Below are positions 3,935 to 11,970 of a stretch of 36,271 nucleotides of DNA, piece by piece. Within the stretch, counting starts at the first letter, position 1, and each line of letters opens with the position of its first letter. Made by a program: the position numbers and the translations under genes. Under the pieces are notes generated by a model. That model searched no databases. It was not told the origin of the DNA and saw only the letters and a list, made by a program, of their open reading frames with translations. Origin of the DNA: a virus; IMG/VR virus record IMGVR_UViG_3300037502_000824, positions 1-36,271 of that record, one strand, 5' to 3'.

Positions 3935-6433
3935 TCATTCCATCGTGTCGGGGCCATACCCCTTGACCAGCTTGCGCTCGTAACCCTTCTCGTAGGCGTG
4001 GCGGTAGATGTAGTCTGCGTGGCGCTGCTTGGCCTTGATGACCTTCTCGCGGTATGCCTTGAACATGGTGGGCAGACTCGGGTTGATGGCCCATGTGACC
4101 TTCTTCTTGTGCAGTTCGCTCTCCACCTGCACAACCCAGCCCGCCTGCTCCAGCACCAGCATGGCGTCCATGACCGCCTGATCCTTCTGCCAGTCGGTCT
4201 TGCCCTCAAGCTGACGCCGCGCTGACTTCTTCAGGGTGCGCAGGTCGATCATCTGCGTGTCCCCGCTGATCTGGATCACATGGTCGATCACCCACTGGTC
4301 GAAGTCGTTCGTGATCGCACCACCCACCTCACCCAGCGAGTACCGGTAGGCCGGGATCACGTAGCCACGGATCAGGCTCACGACCCTGTGGACAACCTCG
4401 GCCTGCACCTGCGGCGCAAACGGAGACTCGATGATGTGGAACAGCAGGATCAGACGGCCAGCAAGACCCTCCAGCTTGCCGAACGCCGTCATGTACTCGG
4501 TGCCAGAGTCCAGCACCCGCTCGTCCTGTTTGGCCTGCTCATACCACGCTTGGAACTCGCGGAACGCTGTGAATGCTTCTGTGGATAAGTGGTAGGTCTG
4601 GGGTGGCAGTGCGAAGGTCAGGCGCAGGGTGTTCTCCCATGCGGCCGCGCTGGTCATGTACTCGGGGATCGGGTGGCCCAGCTTGGTCTTGCTGCCGCGC
4701 AGCACGGCTGGTATAAATCGCTGCAACAGGCCATCCGCTGCGAGAGAGGCCAAGTTTTGCCTGAACACTTGGGGCTGGATGTTCCCGTAAATCGAAACCG
4801 CAAGGTTCTCGCAGTAAATCGACCCAGCAGCCACCCGGTCCATCTCGTAGTGTTCTGACTCATAGCTGACAACCCATGCTGACCGATCCTCGCCGCTGGT
4901 CTTGTCCGTCAGCTTGCGCACCCATGAGTTCATCTCGTCGAGGTGACACAGCAGGCCACGGGGACGATCAGCAGCTTGGCGCACCAGCTTCTGACTCGTG
5001 ATGTCGCTGACCGTGATCTTGAGCGGCACAGGCTGCGGGGGCATCTCGGGCACACTGGGGGCTTGATCTGCGCCCAGCATGGCTTCAGGGCTGGCTGAGA
5101 ATTCGAGAAAGGCTTTCTTGGCGCTGGCATAAGCTGCTTCCTTGCCCTCCCAGTCCAACAGTTCCTTGCTATACCGGGGCCGGTCTTCGGCCTCGATGTT
5201 CTTCAGGGGCGAGAGCATCGGCCGGGAGCCGGGGGACTTCTTGTCCGCTGGGTCACCGAGGGTCATGAGCCACAGCACGGGCGGCACACGGAACCCGGGC
5301 ATGAGTTCGAGCCGGATGCGGGCGTCAACGACCCCACAGACAGCGGCCAACCCAGCGAACAAAGGGACCAAAGGGTCACAGCCCACGCTTTCGCTGATCT
5401 CTTGTGACCGCTGGCGCAGGATACCGGGCCACAGGTCCATGTTCATCTCGGGCGGCTTGGGGCGCAGGCCGTCCACCACGTCCAGCGGCTCCATGACCGG
5501 GATGTCGATCTTGCTGAACAACTCGGACGCATCGGGGATCGGGCGAGTCCAGCCATGCTGGCGGGCGATGTGGAACAGTGTCCCCAACTTGACAGCGGTG
5601 GCCTTGTCCGGCCGGAAGCTGACCCACTGCGTCAGGATTTCCCGCTCACCGGGGTACTTGAACTGGGCTGTGGACGACCACTCGTTCCACAGTTGCAGCG
5701 CCTGTTCAAGCTGGTCGGTCTGGGTGCCTGCCCAGTGCAGCGCCATACCAATCGACACCCATTCGTCACGGGAGCAGTCAGCGGGCACCGCATCGAGGGC
5801 TTGTCTGATCTCCTCCCACGAGGCGTCAATCGCGCCGTCCGTGCTGATCGTGCGCTCTTTGTCCTGCGCCAGCATCCCGTTCCACAGGTCCAGCAGGGGC
5901 TGGGGGATCACCGGCAGGCGGGTCCAGTGGCCGCTTCCTGCCCAGTGATAGGGCTGGCGTGTCTCGGGGTGGATGCTGGGCGGCAGCACGTCCTGCACCG
6001 TGAGGCCGCTGGCCGTGGCGCAGCGCAACTCGTAGGCGGTGATGCCGTTGTGCAGAATCTTTTTGCTCGGCAGCGCAGCGCCGAAGGGCATCGTGTACAG
6101 CAGTTTGCCGTGCCCGGGCTTGCCCGAGTTGATGACCACGGCGTCCGGGGCGTTGTACAGGGCTTGCAGGTCGATGCCGTGCTGGGCCAGCAGGCTGGTA
6201 GTGACGGTCCAGTTGTCGATGTCGAGGGCCATCGTGCCGCTGTACGCATGGGCCAGCCCGATGCCGTAGCCCTGCGGCAGATCGGCTTGGGACTTCAGGG
6301 CGTTCTCGCGCAGGTTCCAGCCGGGAGTGCGCGGACCCTTGGTGTTCGCTGGGATGGGGACAAGGCTCCAGCCGTGTCGGATGTAGGCGTCAACAGATGC
6401 CGGATGGGATTGCACGGTGTGCGCTGCTGTCAT
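3935..6433 (-). CDS. Primase-polymerase / DUF3987 helicase-like fusion
   Basis: This 832-residue protein begins with a bifunctional primase/polymerase domain (about 12-190) showing the catalytic LDID pair at D71/D73, GKPGHGKLLY and the VLPPSIHP segment. A PriCT_2-like helical domain follows (about 202-295). A DUF3987 ATPase-like domain (about 335-780) has a P-loop variant GDPADKKS at 393-400 and a Walker B-like LLCHLDE at 494-500. It should prime and unwind phage DNA at the fork. It is the only minus-strand gene in the replication half. The start overlaps the stop of a 14-codon leader (ATGA) and has only a weak binding site of its own, so translation is probably coupled. Confidence 0.9.
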   Translation of the reverse strand: MTAAHTVQSHPASVDAYIRHGWSLVPIPANTKGPRTPGWNLRENALKSQADLPQGYGIGLAHAYSGTMALDIDNWTVTTSLLAQHGIDLQALYNAPDAVVINSGKPGHGKLLYTMPFGAALPSKKILHNGITAYELRCATASGLTVQDVLPPSIHPETRQPYHWAGSGHWTRLPVIPQPLLDLWNGMLAQDKERTISTDGAIDASWEEIRQALDAVPADCSRDEWVSIGMALHWAGTQTDQLEQALQLWNEWSSTAQFKYPGEREILTQWVSFRPDKATAVKLGTLFHIARQHGWTRPIPDASELFSKIDIPVMEPLDVVDGLRPKPPEMNMDLWPGILRQRSQEISESVGCDPLVPLFAGLAAVCGVVDARIRLELMPGFRVPPVLWLMTLGDPADKKSPGSRPMLSPLKNIEAEDRPRYSKELLDWEGKEAAYASAKKAFLEFSASPEAMLGADQAPSVPEMPPQPVPLKITVSDITSQKLVRQAADRPRGLLCHLDEMNSWVRKLTDKTSGEDRSAWVVSYESEHYEMDRVAAGSIYCENLAVSIYGNIQPQVFRQNLASLAADGLLQRFIPAVLRGSKTKLGHPIPEYMTSAAAWENTLRLTFALPPQTYHLSTEAFTAFREFQAWYEQAKQDERVLDSGTEYMTAFGKLEGLAGRLILLFHIIESPFAPQVQAEVVHRVVSLIRGYVIPAYRYSLGEVGGAITNDFDQWVIDHVIQISGDTQMIDLRTLKKSARRQLEGKTDWQKDQAVMDAMLVLEQAGWVVQVESELHKKKVTWAINPSLPTMFKAYREKVIKAKQRHADYIYRHAYEKGYERKLVKGYGPDTME

Positions 6434-6474
6434 ATACTTTTCTCGCTGGTGATCGCAGTTGCCAGTTTCTTCAT
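6430..6474 (-). CDS. 14-residue leader peptide upstream of primase
   Basis: A strong GAGGAG ribosome binding site (complement of 6481-6486) lies 6 nt before an ATG at 6474. The encoded peptide is MKKLATAITSEKSI, and its TGA overlaps the primase ATG. The frame is too short to judge by homology. Its strong binding site, the ATGA coupling and the weak site of the primase itself support real translation. It may set primase dosage by coupling. Confidence 0.55.
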   Translation of the reverse strand: MKKLATAITSEKSI

Positions 6475-6493
6475 GGATGTCTCCTCAAAGGGT

Positions 6494-6531
6494 TGCCCCG
6501 GGGTTCACAAGACCCCGGGGCATTTTCTTTT
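6494..6531 (+). terminator. Hairpin with plus-strand U-tract in the primase leader region
   Basis: TGCCCCGGGGT (6494-6504) pairs with ACCCCGGGGCA (6512-6522) around a 7-base loop, and the plus strand continues TTTTCTTTTC. As a plus-strand terminator it would stop antisense readthrough across the primase gene before the promoter at 6555. On the minus strand the same hairpin lies in the primase 5' leader, shortly before the leader-peptide binding site, with no U-run, so it could also affect translation or stability. Confidence 0.8.
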
Positions 6532-6554
6532 CGGAAATTTTTTTGTGGCATGGG

Positions 6555-6582
6555 TTGCATTGTGGCACAAGTGTGCTACACT
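6555..6582 (+). promoter_or_regulatory. Promoter of the replication operon
   Basis: TTGCAT (6555-6560) is followed after 16 bp by TACACT (6577-6582), preceded by TGC, giving an extended -10. It lies 31 bp before the ATG of the RHH protein at 6614. The inverted repeat AAGTGT-GCT-ACACTT (6569-6583) overlaps the -10, making it a likely operator. Confidence 0.65.
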
Positions 6583-6587
6583 TTCAA
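6559..6587 (-). promoter_or_regulatory. Putative primase promoter with shared inverted repeat
   Basis: On the minus strand TTGAAA (6582-6587) is followed after 17 bp by CACAAT (6559-6564). The spacer holds the inverted repeat AAGTGT-AGC-ACACTT, overlapping the divergent promoter at 6555-6582. The stretch TTGAAAGTGT-N3-ACACTTGT is found again at 14565-14585 in front of another gene. A weak -10 makes the promoter call less certain than the shared element. Confidence 0.5.
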
Positions 6588-6613
6588 CATCGACACAGAA
6601 ATTTTTCACCGTC

Positions 6614-6823
6614 ATGATCCCCATCAACAAATCTGCGTACCTGACTGTCCGAGTGGCAGACAAGACGCGCACCAAGTTTCACGCGAAGGCCAGAAAGTTC
6701 GGCACACCGAGCGAGGTCTTACGTGAACTCGTTGACGCTTTCATCGAAGATCGCGTCACCATCAACCCACCTGTAACCGGTAATCCCAAGGAGAAACTTT
6801 ATGAGCCTCGAATCCAAAATTGA
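6614..6823 (+). CDS. Ribbon-helix-helix DNA-binding protein
   Basis: This 69-residue protein has the Arc/MetJ-like pattern of a beta strand (AYLTVRV), a helix (KTRTKFHAKARKFG) and a second helix beginning TPSEVLRELVDAFIE. RHH proteins dimerise and bind inverted or tandem operators through the strand. It is the first gene behind a promoter containing AAGTGT-N3-ACACTT, a good candidate autoregulatory site. The start chosen is the ATG at 6614 that begins the RHH strand region; the longer frame upstream has no family support. It overlaps the next gene by 23 nt. Confidence 0.78.
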   Translation: MIPINKSAYLTVRVADKTRTKFHAKARKFGTPSEVLRELVDAFIEDRVTINPPVTGNPKEKLYEPRIQN

Positions 6824-7217
6824 AGCCCTGACCCAAGCTGTCGTGACCCTCACTGCCAAGCTGGAATCTGCCAATGTAGCAGCCCCGGCACCTGTTGCAC
6901 AAGCACCCGCACCCGTGGCTGCTCCTGCACCAGCACCTGTTGCCGCACCGGCTCCCGTGGCCGCTGCTCCTGCGATGCCTGCTCCCCCGGCGTTTGTGGC
7001 TCCCGCTCCTGCCGCAACACCTGCTGCTGGTGGCGCACCATTCTCGGATGGTAAGGGTCTGATCGACTACGTGATGGGTGCCTACAAGGCCCTCGGCCCG
7101 CAGAAGGGTGCCATGATCCAAGGCGTCCTGACTGGTCTGGGATACCAGAACATCAACGATGTGAAGCCCGAGCACTACGGCCAGTTGTTCGCTGGTGTGG
7201 AAGCACTGAAAGGCTGA
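6801..7217 (+). CDS. Coiled-coil protein with Ala/Pro linker and conserved C-terminal domain
   Basis: This 138-residue protein has three parts. An N-terminal heptad-like helix (about 3-25, ESKIEALTQAVVTLTAKLES) is followed by a low-complexity Ala/Pro/Val linker (about 26-75) and a C-terminal globular domain of about 60 residues (from FSDGKGLIDYVMGAYKALG). The architecture suggests an oligomer presenting a small binding domain on a flexible tether. It stands at the head of the replication genes with a good AAGGAG binding site. The C-terminal domain is not one I can name. Confidence 0.75.
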   Translation: MSLESKIEALTQAVVTLTAKLESANVAAPAPVAQAPAPVAAPAPAPVAAPAPVAAAPAMPAPPAFVAPAPAATPAAGGAPFSDGKGLIDYVMGAYKALGPQKGAMIQGVLTGLGYQNINDVKPEHYGQLFAGVEALKG

Positions 7218-7219
7218 TC

Positions 7220-7411
7220 ATGAACGCCAAAAAGTGCAAACAAATTCGAGCCAGCCTGCGCAAAAGTGGCGTCAACTGGCGCGATGCTCAGTACAAGGTG
7301 GGTCCGGGTAGCCGTTTCTTCACTGGTCACGTCACGCTTGACCGCAACTGTGGCCGCGCCGCCTACAAGTGGGTAAAGTTTGGCGCAGACGAAGTTGGTG
7401 CTGTCCGATGA
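7220..7411 (+). CDS. Small basic hypothetical protein
   Basis: This 63-residue basic protein has two Cys (C6 and one near residue 44) and the segment KCKQIRASLRKSGVNWRDAQY at the N-terminus. It starts 2 nt after the previous gene and overlaps the nuclease gene by ATGA. Its high Lys/Arg content is consistent with nucleic acid binding. No family is recognised. Confidence 0.7.
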   Translation: MNAKKCKQIRASLRKSGVNWRDAQYKVGPGSRFFTGHVTLDRNCGRAAYKWVKFGADEVGAVR

Positions 7412-8706
7412 GCGATCACGCCAAGCTGTCCCCATCGAAGCGCAGCCGCTGGGCCTTGTGCCCCGGCAGCATTCGAGAGGAGGCCAAGTACCCTGACGAA
7501 GGCAGCGGCCCCGCTGCTGCCGATGGCACACACTCACACACGCTGCTGGAAAAGTGCATCCTCCGCGCCTGTAACACTGACTTCTTTGTTGGCACAACAT
7601 TGACCGATCACGAGGGCACGTTTGTCGTGGATGCTGATCGTGCAGCCCGTGTGCAGACTGCGCTGGACTACATTGAGCAGCGCAAGGCCGAACATTTTGG
7701 CTTTTGCAAAGTCATCACTGAAACCCGTGTGGACCCCGAGCACCTGTTGGGTCGCTCCGACCTGTCGGGCACTGTGGACGTGCAGATTCTTGGTGGCGAC
7801 ACCATTGAACTCATTGACTACAAGGACGGCATGGGCATTGTGAAAGCCGAGGGTAACATGCAGCTTGAGCAGTACGCCTACGGTGTGCTGGCAGGCTACA
7901 AGCTGCCCGTCAACGGTGACTACCCGTTCAAGACGATCCGCATGACCATCATCCAGCCCAAGCTGGCTCTGAAGGGCATGAAGCCGATCACCTCGCATGA
8001 GGTGTCGGTGCGTGACTTGTTGGCGAACATGGGTACAATCATCACGCAAGCCGCTGCCACTGACAAACCAGATGCACCGCTTGTACCGGGTGAAAGTCAA
8101 TGTAAATTCTGTCGTGCGAAAGGCTCTTGCGCCGCGCTGGCAGGTAACGTAATGAAGGAGGTAGGAATCATGTTCCAGCCAGTCGTAACCGAAACACTCG
8201 ATGTCGCGCAGCAGTCTGCCGATAAAGACCCGGCCCAGATGGACGATGCCCAGATTCGTCAGATCATGGAAGCCGCACCCCTGATGCGCCAACTCCTCGA
8301 AGCAGTGGAAAAAGAAGCCTTGCGCCGTCTGGAAGCGGGCACTCCCATCCCCGGCCTCAAGCTGGTCCACGGTCGTGGCTCTCGCGCTTGGGCGCTGCCC
8401 GAGGAGGAGATGGCCGAGAAGCTGGTGAAGATGGGCATCCCCAAAACCGCGATCTATGAAACCAAGCTGGTGACCCCCGCCAAGGCTGAGAAGCTGACGT
8501 GGGAGAAACGTGATGGCACCAAGGTGTCTCTCACCGACCGCCAGTTGAAGCGTCTGGATCAGGAGTATGTCGCCAAGCTGGCTGGCAAACTCACCGTGGT
8601 CCCCGAATCTGACAGCCGCCCCGCTGTCATCACGAATGCTGCGCCGATGTTCAGCGCAGTAGAAGCAGCACCCGCTGCCGAATCCCTGCCCTCGTGGCTC
8701 TCGTAA
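7408..8706 (+). CDS. DUF2800 Cas4/AddB-like PD-(D/E)XK nuclease
   Basis: This 432-residue protein has the PD-(D/E)XK core: D124 in GTVDVQ, then ELIDYK with D137 and K139. Cys residues at 18, 232, 235 and 241 (LCPGS and CKFCRAKGSC) match the split Fe-S cluster arrangement of Cas4 and AddB nucleases. A C-terminal helical extension (about 255-410) is typical of DUF2800. The family is thought to act in phage DNA end processing and recombination, often next to DUF2815, as here. The start is the ATG overlapping the preceding stop; the longer upstream frame is in a different gene's reading frame. Confidence 0.88.
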   Translation: MSDHAKLSPSKRSRWALCPGSIREEAKYPDEGSGPAAADGTHSHTLLEKCILRACNTDFFVGTTLTDHEGTFVVDADRAARVQTALDYIEQRKAEHFGFCKVITETRVDPEHLLGRSDLSGTVDVQILGGDTIELIDYKDGMGIVKAEGNMQLEQYAYGVLAGYKLPVNGDYPFKTIRMTIIQPKLALKGMKPITSHEVSVRDLLANMGTIITQAAATDKPDAPLVPGESQCKFCRAKGSCAALAGNVMKEVGIMFQPVVTETLDVAQQSADKDPAQMDDAQIRQIMEAAPLMRQLLEAVEKEALRRLEAGTPIPGLKLVHGRGSRAWALPEEEMAEKLVKMGIPKTAIYETKLVTPAKAEKLTWEKRDGTKVSLTDRQLKRLDQEYVAKLAGKLTVVPESDSRPAVITNAAPMFSAVEAAPAAESLPSWLS

Positions 8707-8725
8707 TCACTGAAAGGTAATCGTC

Positions 8726-9406
8726 ATGTCTGAAATCATTTTCCTGTCCAACGTCCGTCTGTCCTTCCCTCACCTCGCTGAACCTCAGAAGCAGGTCAAC
8801 GAGCAGACCGGCAAAGAGCGCATCTCGTACAACTGCGAGTTCCTGATGCCCCAAGACCATCCCGGCTTCCAGCAGTTCATGGCCCGCTATGGTGCCATTG
8901 CACTGGAGAAGTGGAAGGAACACGCACAGGCTGTCATGAACATGATCCAAAACGACCGCAAAACCCGCTGCTACGGTCGTGGCGAGGAGAAGGTCAGCCG
9001 CAAGACCATGCAGCCGTATGACGGCTACGCTGGCAACGTGTACATCACTGCTGGCCGCGACACCGCGCCTCAGATGATCCAAGCAGACGGCACACCTGTC
9101 GATCCTGCCAACACGATGGCCTACCAGCAACTGGCCCGCAAGATGTACGGCGGCTGCCGTGTCAACGCTGCTGTCAAGCCTTGGCCGCAGGACAACAAGG
9201 TCGGCCGTGGCATCCGCTGCGACTTGATCGCTGTCCAGTTTGCTGGTGACGACACACCGTTTGGTGAAGGTGCTGTTGACGCCTCGAACCTGTTCGGCGC
9301 TGTCGCTGGTGCTCCTGCTGGCTTTGGTGCTGTGGCTCCCGCTGCTGCCATGCCTGCTGCACCCTTTGGCGCACCTGCTGGCCTGCCATCGTTCTTTGGT
9401 CAGTAA
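8726..9406 (+). CDS. DUF2815 ssDNA-binding protein
   Basis: This 226-residue protein begins IIFLSNVRLSFPHL and contains YDGYAGNVYITAGRD and GGCRVNAAVKPWPQ, characteristic of DUF2815, an OB-fold family regarded as T7 gp2.5-like ssDNA-binding proteins. The last 40 residues are Ala/Gly/Pro-rich and end in PSFFGQ, a flexible tail with terminal aromatics as in other SSB proteins, though not acidic. It directly follows DUF2800 and precedes the polymerase, as in other phage cassettes. Confidence 0.88.
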   Translation: MSEIIFLSNVRLSFPHLAEPQKQVNEQTGKERISYNCEFLMPQDHPGFQQFMARYGAIALEKWKEHAQAVMNMIQNDRKTRCYGRGEEKVSRKTMQPYDGYAGNVYITAGRDTAPQMIQADGTPVDPANTMAYQQLARKMYGGCRVNAAVKPWPQDNKVGRGIRCDLIAVQFAGDDTPFGEGAVDASNLFGAVAGAPAGFGAVAPAAAMPAAPFGAPAGLPSFFGQ

Positions 9407-9498
9407 TTGAATCGGGGCTGAAAGCGGATGCTGCGTAGTGCCGTCACGGACTCTAGAGCGCAGTGCAGCGAGTAGGCCCCACCTACCCGGTAACCGTA
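9407..9498 (+). other. 92-bp non-coding gap before the homing-endonuclease-like gene
   Basis: This is the longest gap in an otherwise tightly packed operon. A tiny 15-codon frame (9428-9475, with GAAAG before its ATG) is present but lacks any other support. The gap has no clear promoter or terminator. Its presence next to a mobile-type gene suggests the gap came in with it. Confidence 0.5.
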
Positions 9499-9924
9499 AT
9501 GAGTAAAACACCTGAATACATCGCATGGGTCAACATGCGTCAAAGATGCAACAACCCACATGGTCACAACGCCATTTACTACATTGACGTTTCAGTGTGC
9601 GATGAATGGAACGACTTTGCGAGATTCGTTGCAGACATGGGTTTGCGACCAAGCGCCAAGCATCAACTTGACCGGCGCGACAACACCAAGGGTTACTCGA
9701 AAGACAACTGCCACTGGGTTGAGAAGAAACCACAAATGCAAAACACGCGACTCAGCAAGTGGTGGGTCATTGACGGCGCACGGTATGCCAGTTTGAGCGA
9801 AGCCTCTGCCGCCGTTGGTGTGACAGTCGGCAGAGTTAAAGCATGGTGTGAAGGGCGCACCGATGGTGGCTACACGTACCCTCCGAAGCCAAATTGCTGG
9901 TCGGAGAAAAAATATGCGCAATGA
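9499..9924 (+). CDS. Homing-endonuclease-like protein (HNH/AP2-associated family)
   Basis: This 141-residue protein contains EYIAWVNMRQRCNNP, VCDEWNDFARFVADMG and QLDRRDNTKGYSKDNCHWV, which match a widespread family of small mobile phage proteins with the signature LDRIDNNKGYSPENCRW. The C-terminal part (ARYASLSEASAAVGVTVGRV) looks like a NUMOD/HTH DNA-binding module. It probably nicks DNA and spreads by homing. It lies between the ssDNA-binding and polymerase genes, a typical homing neighbourhood, and overlaps the polymerase start by 11 nt. A GTG at 9463 would add 12 residues but lacks a binding site. Confidence 0.72.
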   Translation: MSKTPEYIAWVNMRQRCNNPHGHNAIYYIDVSVCDEWNDFARFVADMGLRPSAKHQLDRRDNTKGYSKDNCHWVEKKPQMQNTRLSKWWVIDGARYASLSEASAAVGVTVGRVKAWCEGRTDGGYTYPPKPNCWSEKKYAQ

Positions 9925-11767
9925 TTATGTCTACGATGTGGAAACCTACCCCAACGTCTTCACGCTGGCAGTGGAACATGCAGACGCACCGCTGCGCTGG
10001 ATGTTTGAGATCAGCGACTGGCGCAATGACTCCCGTGAGATCGTCGCGTTCCTCCAGTTCTTGAAAGAGACTGACGCCCGCATGGTGGGCTTCAACAACC
10101 TGGGGTTCGACTACCCGGTACTGCACACGCTGATCCGCATGGGTCACAGTGACGCCAACACGCTGTACCAGAAGGCGATGGCGATCATCAACTCGCAGGA
10201 TGAAGACGGCAGCAAGTGGATGCACCTCGTCAAGCCCACTGATCAGTTCGTCACGCAGATTGACTTGTTCAAGATTCATCACTTCGACAACAAGGCCCGA
10301 GCCACCAGCCTCAAGGTGCTGGAGTTCAACATGCGGGCCGACAGCATCGAGGACTTGCCGTTCAAGGTGGGCACCACGCTTACTCGTGAGCAGGTCGAAG
10401 TGCTCAAGCGATACAACCAGCACGACGTGAGCATGACCAAGGCGTTCTATCACAAGAGCCTTGACATGATCCACTTCCGCGAGGAGTTGACACGCAAGTA
10501 CCAGCGTGACTTCATGAACCACAACGACACCAAGATCGGCAAAGACTACTTCGTCATGAAGCTGGAAGAAGCCGGTGTCGCCTGCTACGACTTTGGACCC
10601 AAGGGTCGCACACCCCGGCAGACCAAGCGCCCAGTGATCCACCTCAAGGACGCCATCCTGCCGTGGATCAGCTTCGATCAACCCGAGTTCACCAGGGTGC
10701 TGGGCTGGCTCAAGGCTCAATCAATCACCGAAACCAAGGGAGTGTTCAATGACCTTACTGCTAGCGTCAATGGATTCACTTTTGTCTTTGGCCTTGGAGG
10801 AATCCACGGCTCCGTCGAATCGGAGGTCATCGAGTCAGACGCTGAACACGTCATCGTGGACCTCGATGTCACTTCGTACTATCCAAACTTGGCAATCACG
10901 AATGGGTTTCACCCGGCCCATCTGGGCAAGGATTTCGTAAGCATCTACAAGCACCTGTTCGAGCAGCGCAAGCAGTACCCCAAGAAGTCCGCAGAAAGCG
11001 CGATGCTGAAGCTGGCGCTCAACGGGGTGTACGGTGACAGCAACAACCAATTTTCAGTGTTCTACGACCCGCTGTACACCATGACCATCACGCTCAATGG
11101 TCAACTGCTGCTGTGCTTGCTGGCCGAAGGGTTGATGACGATCCCCGGTCTGCGTCTGATCCAAGTGAACACCGATGGCCTGACCGTGCTGGTGCCACGC
11201 ACCCACAAAGTGCTGATTGATCTGGCCCGCATGGCGTGGCAGGAGCGCACTGGCCTGAACCTTGAGGAAGCCATCTACAAGGCCATGATGATCCGCGATG
11301 TCAACAACTACATTGGCGTGTTCGAGGATGGCAGCACCAAGCGCAAAGGTGCCTACGAGTACAAGATGGGCTGGCACCAGAACGCAGGTGGTCTGGTGGT
11401 CGCCAAGGTGGCCGAGAAGGTGCTGGTCGAGGGTGCGCCGATCCGCGAGACCGTGCAGCAGTGGCCCGAGATCATGGACTTCATGCTGCGCACCAAGGTG
11501 CCCCGCAGTAGCTATCTGGCAATCGAGTGGGACGGTCAGCCGCCCCAGCAGTTGCAGAACATCACGCGCTACTACATCGCCGAAGGCGGTGGCCGACTGT
11601 TCAAGTGGATGCCCCCTCTAAAGGGCAAGCAGGAGTGGCGCAAGATCGGCGTCGAGAGTGGCTGGGGTGTCCAGCCATGCAACGACATCCGCGAAGCTGG
11701 CAAGCTGCCGGTTGACTTTGATTACTACGTCCGCGAGGTCGAGAAACTTTGTTTGGGGTTGGCATGA
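9914..11767 (+). CDS. Family B-type DNA polymerase with 3'-5' exonuclease
   Basis: This 617-residue protein has exonuclease motifs D8-V-E10 (ExoI), NNLGFD ending at D66 (ExoII) and Y167-x3-D171 (ExoIII). Polymerase motifs follow: D318-V-T-S-Y-Y-P (motif A), K366-x3-N370-x2-Y373-G374 (motif B) and N419-T-D421-G (motif C, normally DTD). The second Asp of motif C, which with the motif A Asp binds metal in family B enzymes, is retained. Length is closer to phi29-type than to T4-type polymerases. The start at 9914 has a GGAG site 7 nt upstream; longer in-frame extension would overlap the upstream gene. Confidence 0.87.
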   Translation: MRNDYVYDVETYPNVFTLAVEHADAPLRWMFEISDWRNDSREIVAFLQFLKETDARMVGFNNLGFDYPVLHTLIRMGHSDANTLYQKAMAIINSQDEDGSKWMHLVKPTDQFVTQIDLFKIHHFDNKARATSLKVLEFNMRADSIEDLPFKVGTTLTREQVEVLKRYNQHDVSMTKAFYHKSLDMIHFREELTRKYQRDFMNHNDTKIGKDYFVMKLEEAGVACYDFGPKGRTPRQTKRPVIHLKDAILPWISFDQPEFTRVLGWLKAQSITETKGVFNDLTASVNGFTFVFGLGGIHGSVESEVIESDAEHVIVDLDVTSYYPNLAITNGFHPAHLGKDFVSIYKHLFEQRKQYPKKSAESAMLKLALNGVYGDSNNQFSVFYDPLYTMTITLNGQLLLCLLAEGLMTIPGLRLIQVNTDGLTVLVPRTHKVLIDLARMAWQERTGLNLEEAIYKAMMIRDVNNYIGVFEDGSTKRKGAYEYKMGWHQNAGGLVVAKVAEKVLVEGAPIRETVQQWPEIMDFMLRTKVPRSSYLAIEWDGQPPQQLQNITRYYIAEGGGRLFKWMPPLKGKQEWRKIGVESGWGVQPCNDIREAGKLPVDFDYYVREVEKLCLGLA

Positions 11768-11970
11768 CTGGAAATGAAATTGATCTGTTGTCGCGGAACA
11801 AGTTCCAACGTCACCCTGACATCGTGGAAATCGAGTTGGCGTTGGCGGCTTGCAAAGAGGAACGCGCACGAATCATCCGTGAGATCGAACGATGCGCGAA
11901 GGCAGTGGACGCCGGTGTCAGCAAGCCTGATCTGTGGGCACTGGCTCAATACGTGGAGAAGATGTTATGA
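11764..11970 (+). CDS. Small helical hypothetical protein
   Basis: This 68-residue protein overlaps the polymerase stop by ATGA and the next gene by ATGA. A central charged helix (EIELALAACKEERARIIREIERCAKAVD) may form a coiled coil. No family is recognised. Tight coupling to the polymerase suggests a replication accessory role, which is inference. Confidence 0.7.
   Translation: MTGNEIDLLSRNKFQRHPDIVEIELALAACKEERARIIREIERCAKAVDAGVSKPDLWALAQYVEKML

Noticed and set aside
5555-6613. Long plus-strand extension upstream of the RHH protein
   Set aside because: The extension is antisense to the primase and crosses a terminator and a promoter; only the part from ATG 6614 resembles a protein family.
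9407-9498. Group I intron next to the homing-like gene
   Set aside because: The gap is only 92 bp, lacks recognisable P7/P3 core elements, and both flanking genes appear complete.
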